Part shown: positions 56,201 through 64,000 of the stretch, in pieces | Layout: each line of letters starts with the position of its first letter | Position numbering within the stretch: position 1 is the stretch's first letter | From: Glandiceps talaboti | Lineage: Eukaryota > Hemichordata > Enteropneusta > Spengelidae | NCBI RefSeq assembly: GCF_964340395.1 | Contig: NC_135565.1 | Span: 11,483,742 to 11,547,741 of the forward strand | Direction of reading: 5' to 3' | Length of the DNA stretch: 64,000 bases | Notes under the pieces: generated by a model | Databases searched by the model: none | Seen by the model: the letters and a program-made list of their open reading frames with translations, nothing else | What the model was told of the DNA's origin: nothing | Position numbers and translations under genes: made by a program

Positions 56201-56274
56201 GTTACTGTGTGTCTACGAGTCTGTGTGTATGTACGTGTCACTATAATTGGAATTTGAATTGATAAAACAACGTT

Positions 56275-56578
56275 AACTTTACTGTGTTTTTTTACATGAA
56301 AAAACAACAATATGAAATAACATAATTATGCCAAGTTCTTGCTTGTTTACAACCCAATAAATGGCTAAACGTTAAAGTAACGTGTAAAATGTTTGTTATT
56401 GTACAAACAATAAACATTTCACACTTTTTTTTTGCATCTTTTCGCAATTTATTGAGTTACAAACAATTGATATGTTATTTCTCATTATTTTTTTTCAAGT
56501 ATAAAAACATAGTAAAATTGTTTTATGAATTAAAATTCTAAAATAGATGCCCAATTCTAATCCAAATGGCCACTTTAT
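56275..56578. mobile_element. Foldback/MITE family, copy B
   Basis: The right end read on minus is TAAAGTGGCCATTTGGATTA ... AATTGGGCATCTATTTTAGA ... AAAACAATTTTACTATG, matching copy A. The interior shares GTGAAATAACATA and ACAAACAATAAACATTT-type words. The left inverted end appears truncated. Confidence 0.65.
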
Positions 56579-58309
56579 ACCCAGGTGAAAAAAAAAATAG
56601 TTTGTTCTTCGAGGTATTTGCGCTGGGAATTACGAAGTTCTTTATCCCTCGGTGAATTCTATATTCGGTGGTTGTACCCATTCTACGGAAAATGATTGTT
56701 GTATGCCGTGGTAGTCTCCTATGATCAAAAATACTCAAAGAAATAAATATAAAATTAAAAGTTGATTACATTCAGTTATATAAATACTCGTTATACCCGA
56801 GTATGGGAAAACCGCGGTTCAATATATTGGAAGAAAAATACATCAGTGTACATACGTTCCATTGAAGCTCGCATACCTTGCTTTTGTCAATACCCAGCTA
56901 TATTCAATAAACTTAGAGTTACTGCACTTGTAGAACACAAATGAAAATTGGCAGTTGGCTATCGGTATAAATAGCTGCAGTGAACCACGTACACAGAAAG
57001 ACTCTATTCCAAAGTCGTATTTGTGTCTGATATTTGGATGGGAAATCCCAGCTATCATTACATATCATTCGATGGATGGATGCGAAACCTAGAAAATTCT
57101 TACAAAAGCGTCAAGTCACAAGTTTTACTAGTCCTGTATATGTTCTCCATGCGTGACCACCTGTCTATCTTCAAACCTAACATATCAAGTTAAACTACGT
57201 GTATCGTTGTAGCCTAAAGGTTGTACTATGTTACGTTTCGATCATAATAGGGTTTCTAGTAATTTTATATACCTGTAACGTATCAGTTCGAGCTAAACTT
57301 AACTCGAGCGCAGTATAGTATTTTAACCATGACACCTGTCACTAGATAGAGGGCGGTCTTGTCAGAGGATAGCGCATGAGCAAAACAAACTGCAACCTCC
57401 CTTCTCGTCTCTCGGATATGAAAGTTCTACATCATATCGAATCCCGATGATGGAAAAAACGTTGCACTTGTATATAATTATGGCTTATTTTAATTCTTAC
57501 AATCAAATGTCGACGCAAACAGCTTCACTGGTAAGTACATGCATATGTATACATAAATTTGCCTCCGAATATCAGGAAATGTAAATAGATTTTCATATTT
57601 ATTTTTTCTTTATTTAAGTTCTGGTAGGAAGCGATGTTTGAAACAGTCAATGATTTCCAGAATCTTTACAATACATCGCATTTTATATTAATACTGAGAG
57701 AGGAAATTCTATATATATGCGCCGACAATTGTTTTTTATCATTTTCCAGTTTTTTTTATCTGCATTAGTTGCTACTGGAATGTTCAGTGTTTTGAAACTG
57801 TTTGGTTACATACAACGCCTTACTCATAATATCATATACACCCTGAAAAAAAACTGGATCACCTGTGGATAACTGTATGTGTGTACAGCTGTGCACATAG
57901 TATATATGGTGCAATATATCAATCAAATTGATTTTGGGGTCCGCACCCGAAAAATCAGCGCCCAAATGCGATATCATGATTCCAACCTGTTACTGTAATA
58001 CTTTGGGATACAACCGATCTCTAATTAACATACACCGTTTCCGCTAATTATTGGTATTTTAACAATTTTCAGTGAATATATTTTTGATTGTCTGATCGAT
58101 AAAATAATATTTAAGTTACAACTAGAGTAGGTTGAAATTCTTGTGTAGTGTCTGTAAGCACACAAAATGACTTTGATAAAATAAGCCCGTATGTCACTAA
58201 AGGATCTTGTTATTTTATCTTTTCTTTGGTTTTCTACATTTTATAGTCTCGGAAAGATTGACAATATGACTACATTCAGTTATTCTTATATGCTAATGCA
58301 GTATATTGT
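56579..58309. other. Intergenic, no gene recognised
   Basis: AT-rich; no exon with splice support. Confidence 0.4.
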
Positions 58310-58425
58310 GATGCGATGCGATGTGATGTAATGTAATGTAATGTAATGCTGCAGCAATGCAATGCAATGCAATGTTATGTAATGCAATGTAACGTAATGT
58401 AATGTAGTGTAATGTAATGTAATGG
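58310..58425. repeat. (AATGT)n / (AATGC)n pentanucleotide repeat
   Basis: Degenerate pentamers with an (AATGC) core at 58350-58375. Confidence 0.93.
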
Positions 58426-59859
58426 TTGCGTAATCTTAACTGACCAAGATTTGCATGACAAACCCAAGACGAATTATAACATAATTATGTAAAATGTATT
58501 AGAAACTGATACAAAACTGAGAATTTTATTTTGTCGTCGGAAAAGTTTTTCCGTCAGTCAACATTCATGTACTTTCACAGGTAAATATAATCATGTCACC
58601 GCTTAGCAACAGTTAAATGTATTAGATAATATCTATATTTCATTTTGTCAGGAGATCTCCAAACTTAAACCTAAACAAGTATGCCTCACGATCAGTTGTA
58701 ATGGCCGCCTATAGTACGGTCAAGTTGTGTTCTATGAGTAAATCGTGAAAGAGTGTGTATTTAGTTACTTTGGAGCAATTACTTTCTACAATTTAACACC
58801 CTCAACAACAAAACAATAAAGTCAAAGCAAAACAAAACAAAGCAAAGCAAAGTGTACAAAACGGTAAACTTGGAAAAAATAAAGTCACAGTGGTAAATAT
58901 ACGTAAACATTGAGATAAGTAAAATAAAGAGAACGGTTATAAAAGGTGTAATTTTGAGAGAATATATATCATGACTTGTAACTACCTTCTTTTCTCAGCT
59001 AAAATCATGTTAGATTCCAATGTCAATATACATATTATTTACATTTAAAAGCCCAACCCATCACAATCCCACCACTGACACATCACCGTGTTATTAACTG
59101 TTATGTATTTTAATGCAAAATAATTGTTTGGTTCCTGTTACCCTACCCCACCTAGTTTTTCACTGCCAACCCTAAACATTCAAATTTTTTTTACGTATTC
59201 GAGAAAAAAATAATAAAATCGCAAATATTGTGAAGTCTCACAAGAAATAGTGAACGCGGAAGCTGAGATCAAGTTAAAAAGATAATACAAAAACTGTTCT
59301 TCCAATCTGTAATGGCTGTACATCTGATGAGAAGAAACCAATAACAGAGAGACCTTATGGAAAACACCTAACTACCTGAACTAGACACTCACACCTAAAA
59401 AAAAAAAGAAAATAAAAAATCTACCTACCCCACCTATTCTAAAATTGAGCGTAGTCGGAACCAAACCATTTTCTATTAGGCCTAATTTTAATCTCATGTG
59501 TGATATCCTTAGAAATATTTAATTCCAAAAGTAAAAGTAAAATTTCACCATACAAGATCTAGAGTCATCGATGCATATTTGGTTAGATTTCAAGTTAAAT
59601 GTCAGTAACGAGGGACTTATCTGCATTTCATTCGCAATACAAAAACTACAGTGTTGATATCGGACAGTATATCAAGAAGCGTTTGATTTGCTATGGGCAA
59701 CTTCTTTATTTGTATTCCTTTAATTTTTTTTCCTCAATCGTGCCACACTTAGTACGCACTGCAGTAGAATTGTGAAGAGGGACCCAATATTAAAGCAACA
59801 TATTATGTTAACAATACTACTCTATCAAATTTATCTAACGCAAGAAGATTTAGAAATGT
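58426..59859. other. Intergenic, no gene recognised
   Basis: (AAAGC/AAAAC)n at 58820-58856. CTACCTACCCCACC at about 59422 faintly recalls the MITE family. No exon seen. Confidence 0.4.
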
Positions 59860-60125
59860 TAAAGTGGCCATAGATATGGATATGGATTTGATATTCATTT
59901 TTTATTTATAAAAACAATTTTATCATGGCTTTCTACTTAAAACATCAGAGTGAAACAGCAAAAGACCACGTCTGTGTTTGTAACTCAATACATTGCAAAA
60001 AGCTAAAAAAAATGTGTAAAAGGTTTGTACGTACAATAACAAACATTTGACACGTTTATTGATATTTTGCAATTTATTGACTAATAAAATGGCACTTGTC
60101 ATGTGCTTTTTCACATTGATTAGGC
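59860..60125. mobile_element. Foldback/MITE family, copy C
   Basis: The left end AAAGTGGCCATAGATATGGA leads to AAAACAATTTTATCATGG and CTTTCTACTTAAAACA, matching copy A. The interior ACAATAACAAACATTTGACA and CAATTTATTGACT also match copies A and B. The right inverted end is not recognisable. Confidence 0.65.
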
Positions 60126-60690
<565 letters not shown>

Positions 60691-61789
60691 AGACCGACAG
60701 ACGGGAAGGAACACATGAATGACAGACAGGGTCAGAGACAACGCAGAAACACAAAGTCATCAAGAGATGTACAGATAATACATCTACAGACAGAAAGCGA
60801 GATAAATATTTTTAGATTGCAGTGAACTGATCTAGGACATCTTCTATGTAGAAGAACAAAACTGAATTGCTTGTTGGTTTTATACCGAGGAAACATTAGA
60901 AAAATGGTAATAGATTTGATAAAAAATTTGAAAAAATAACTATGCAAGACAGAATGAAGTCCAACTTCAAATTTCAAAGAAAATTATGGATATCGGGAGT
61001 TAAGTACATAACCTTACAAGTAGTCTCACCCTGCTTCCTTTACATTAGTGATATATTTTTTCTGCTTCAATCCCATTTTTCTAAGTTTTGAAATAAAATT
61101 GATTTGGAATTCTGAGCTTCGCTAGCTAGGATGTGAAACAAAACAAATCGTCTATAGAGGGCGCACTTTGCATGTAACTCGGTGGTATTCGGTGTTGTTA
61201 TGTTAAGGCCTTTGTGCAAAAAGCAGAAGTTGGCATTCAGTATTTACAGACAAGGTTCGTATTACGGGAAATCAAATAAACGCAAATAATGTGTTTTTTT
61301 GGTACGCCAGCTGTACTGAGATCAATGACCCTGAACGGCTTGAGGGCATAGTAGGACACAAAAACTCAACATAAATTCTATTCTACTTGATTTTCTTCAA
61401 GGTCTCCTTGTATCCTTTATAAAATTAAACGAAGCCTTTTTTTAATATCAAAATTAAAATAAATATTGTATAGCTTCTGTAGTTCAATTCTTGAATAATA
61501 ACGGTATTAACAAAAAATACCTTTTATCTAGAAATTATTTGTTGGGACTGTTTATACAGACTGAAAGAAGTTAATGAGATTTGAGAGTTGTATCAACAGA
61601 CAAAAAAAATATTGAGTATATAATATTGTTGAGTGATAAGTGTTATATTTAAGTTATTTTGAAATCATATTACATATTTTTTAAAAGAATAATGAAAACG
61701 TTTGAGATACCTTACCGAGGGTTGTCAGAAGCATTCCTACAACAACAATGTAAACCATATCAATGAAACCTGGCGTCGTCTGCCTCAAC
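60691..61789. other. No gene recognised
   Basis: AT-rich DNA without recognisable features. Confidence 0.4.
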
Positions 61790-62130
61790 AAAAGTTTTCC
61801 TTTCATTCACATTTCATCGTCTGGTTCATTAAGGTTGCTGTGGGTTTACTATTATATTTCATTGCCTGATTGTATTAAATGTATACTATTCATGGCATTG
61901 TCAGCTACATTTCATTGTATGCCAGGATAACTTTATCATACATATGTGTGCTATGTTTCATCGTCTGGCAAGACAAATTCTTACAAACATTGCTATATTT
62001 CATCGTCTGTTTACACAAAATATTACTAATTAGCTACATTTTATCGTCTGGCTAGACATAATCTTACTAACATTGCTACATTTTATTGCCATCCTTAGAA
62101 AAAATTTACCAGCTATTGCTACATTTCCGT
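61790..62130. repeat. Degenerate ~55-60-bp minisatellite
   Basis: About six to seven diverged units around the core GCTACATTTCATCGTCTGG, each followed by CA/TA-rich sequence with CTTACTAACATT variants. Confidence 0.75.
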
Positions 62131-62550
62131 TGTGCCATAAATAATCTTAGCAGATCGGAGCCAAATCCTACGTAACGGTAACCGTATTTCACACAATGAA
62201 ATGTTTTAATTTCTAATGTTGATAAGAGTTTCCTTACATCAGGCGATAAAAATGTAGCAATGTTTGTATGATTTTTGACGAAGTAAACGGCATTCTCTTT
62301 CCTTGTCTCCAATTGCAGACGACAGTAAAACATACACCACACGACAGTTTGACATCATATTATAATCTTTATTCATTTATTTATTGAAGACATATTGAGA
62401 AAAAAGAACAGAACACGTCAAATGAAATATGAAAATACTCAGATGTTGAAAATAAAATCTGGATCTAAAAATCATAGAAACATCTATATATATTCTATAA
62501 TATTAGTCAACATACAGAAAGAAATCAAGCTCAAAACGCCAGTACCGTTA

Positions 62551-62985
62551 TACAGCTAAAATGATGTAGGCCTGGTGTTTCATTCACTTAACATGAAATT
62601 TAATGTACCCTCAGACAACTTCTAATGCAAGAAACAATTACATAGGTACCGTGCACAGTGGGGATGTAGAAGTAGTCAAGTTGATATATTGATCATCAGT
62701 TAGAATATAAACAATTGCAGCCATTAAAATTATCAAGTCCATGTGTAATGTTTTCATTATTACCGCACTGTAAAAGAATAGCAATGTTTATCAGTGTTCA
62801 ATATCAGTGATTGGGCAAAGGATCCTGCTGTGTTTATTGTGTCTCTGTTATTGTTAGTCTAGAGTTGAAATAAGTCTATCTTTGTGTCAAAAACGCAATG
62901 TCCCAAGAGTGGAACACTAAGCCTACATCATTTTAGCTGTAATGTCCCATGAGTAAAACACCAAACCAACATCATTTTAGTTGTA
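62551..62985. repeat. Inverted repeat with internal tandem unit
   Basis: TACAGCTAAAATGATGTAGG, then CCTGGTGTTTCATT (62551-62584), is inverted relative to two tandem units at 62911-62941 and 62953-62985 (CTACATCATTTTAGCTGTA and CAACATCATTTTAGTTGTAA). The whole could fold back. Confidence 0.7.
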
Positions 62986-63845
62986 AATGATTATACGATA
63001 AGTTTTACAGATAAAATACTTTGAAAATGACAATACATATTACTTTTTGCCTTACGTTTAATTATCTTTTAAAACTAATTAGGCACTCCACAATACACAT
63101 TGATATTGAAATTACTTAGCCCGAATAAAGTAAAATCTACATATATTACAAATAAGTGTATCTAAAATAAACATAAAGGAAATAAAGGAATTGAGATCTG
63201 TGTTTGGGACTACATCGCTGGCACAGAGTAGTTGGCAGTCTAAATGTCACATCAAATTAAACAATGAAACAGAATTAACTCTACATATTCGAAACTGATG
63301 TTGAAGCCAAAAAAGGGGCGAGAAAGGAATTCCCCTATCACCTATCTATAAATATCTTTGAATTTATACTCTCCACCCCCTACCCCAATCAAAGTGGTCT
63401 ATAATATACCTAAGGGGTTGGTTTCGCTCTCGTTCCAAGGAATGACAACTAAGCACAAGCAAGACGAAACGTCGCAAAAGAAAGATAAATGATGTAATTG
63501 AATTAGAAACTGCCGACAGCTGCATCACGACATGGTAGCATTTCAATGTCTACTCGATAATATACAAATATATCATACCAGCACATAAAGATGTATTTAT
63601 TTAGACCACATTATTGGAATTCTTATCAACTTTTTTATTATTCGCCGAGTTACACTTCCCCATAACGTGGCATTTTTTGACCTGGCAAAGATTGTGGTAC
63701 ATGCTTAATATGCAGGTTGAGATTTGAGAACGGTCAAGGAGCGGAATTGAGTGATATACAAAACTCAAAGTACACCATGGTCCTCCATGTACAGATGTAA
63801 AACGAAATTTCCCGTAAATTGTACGTGGGTATTTACGTTGTTATC

Positions 63846-63852
<7 letters not shown>
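62986..63852. other. No gene recognised
   Basis: AT-rich DNA with a C-rich patch at 63370-63390. No exon seen. Confidence 0.4.

Positions 63853-63904
<52 letters not shown>
63853..63904. repeat. (AT)n microsatellite
   Basis: Pure AT run near the end of the window, preceded by GTGTGT. Confidence 0.97.
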
Positions 63905-63907
<3 letters not shown>

Positions 63908-64000
63908 TTTGTATTTATGAATTTAGGGTTTCTTATTGAAATTCAAGACAAGGTCATATCGGACGAGTGTATGAATTTCTCCCTGGGAAGGATGACGACA

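Overview
The window is animal nuclear DNA, AT-rich and full of introns. It has spliced genes with GT-AG introns, an ETS factor with a PNT (Pointed) domain, a rhodopsin-family receptor with the TM6 intron position of prostanoid receptors, L2/CR1-like LINE fragments, a tRNA-derived SINE, foldback elements and an extreme load of microsatellites. This fits a marine invertebrate, perhaps a deuterostome such as a hemichordate or cephalochordate. The species cannot be fixed from the sequence, and the lineage is inference.

Layout. 0.3-2.7 kb: two arrays of a 24-bp minisatellite. 2.7-8.7 kb (minus): a two-exon prostanoid-receptor-like GPCR whose 5-kb intron holds local duplications, a 430-bp repeat present twice and a minus-strand hammerhead ribozyme motif. 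8.8-19.6 kb: no recognisable gene; it holds compound microsatellites, a MITE-like repeat, a LINE 3' end inside a 37-bp inverted repeat and a large foldback. 20.0-20.5 kb (plus): a protein-like exon of an unknown gene. 21.9-22.2 kb: a SINE. 25.0-29.0 kb (minus): a six-coding-exon ETS gene, reconstructed with every splice phase consistent, giving 482 residues with PNT, AT-hook and ETS domains. 29-64 kb: mostly intergenic, with microsatellites, foldback elements, a 5'-truncated LINE (47.7-48.8 kb), a likely old segmental duplication around it, and a composite locus at 53.1-53.9 kb with a second hammerhead motif, three (AT)n tracts and a perfect 38-bp-arm palindrome.

The genes do not form an obvious pathway: a membrane receptor, a transcription factor and an unknown exon. 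The most notable observations are two hammerhead ribozymes next to (AT)n tracts, an ESE-type ETS gene whose ETS domain looks closer to the PU.1/SPI group, a GPCR whose last codons lie in a minisatellite that also supplies repeated ATTAAA hexamers, a LINE and SINE that share a 3' tail, and single-copy tags attached to long microsatellites at dispersed sites.
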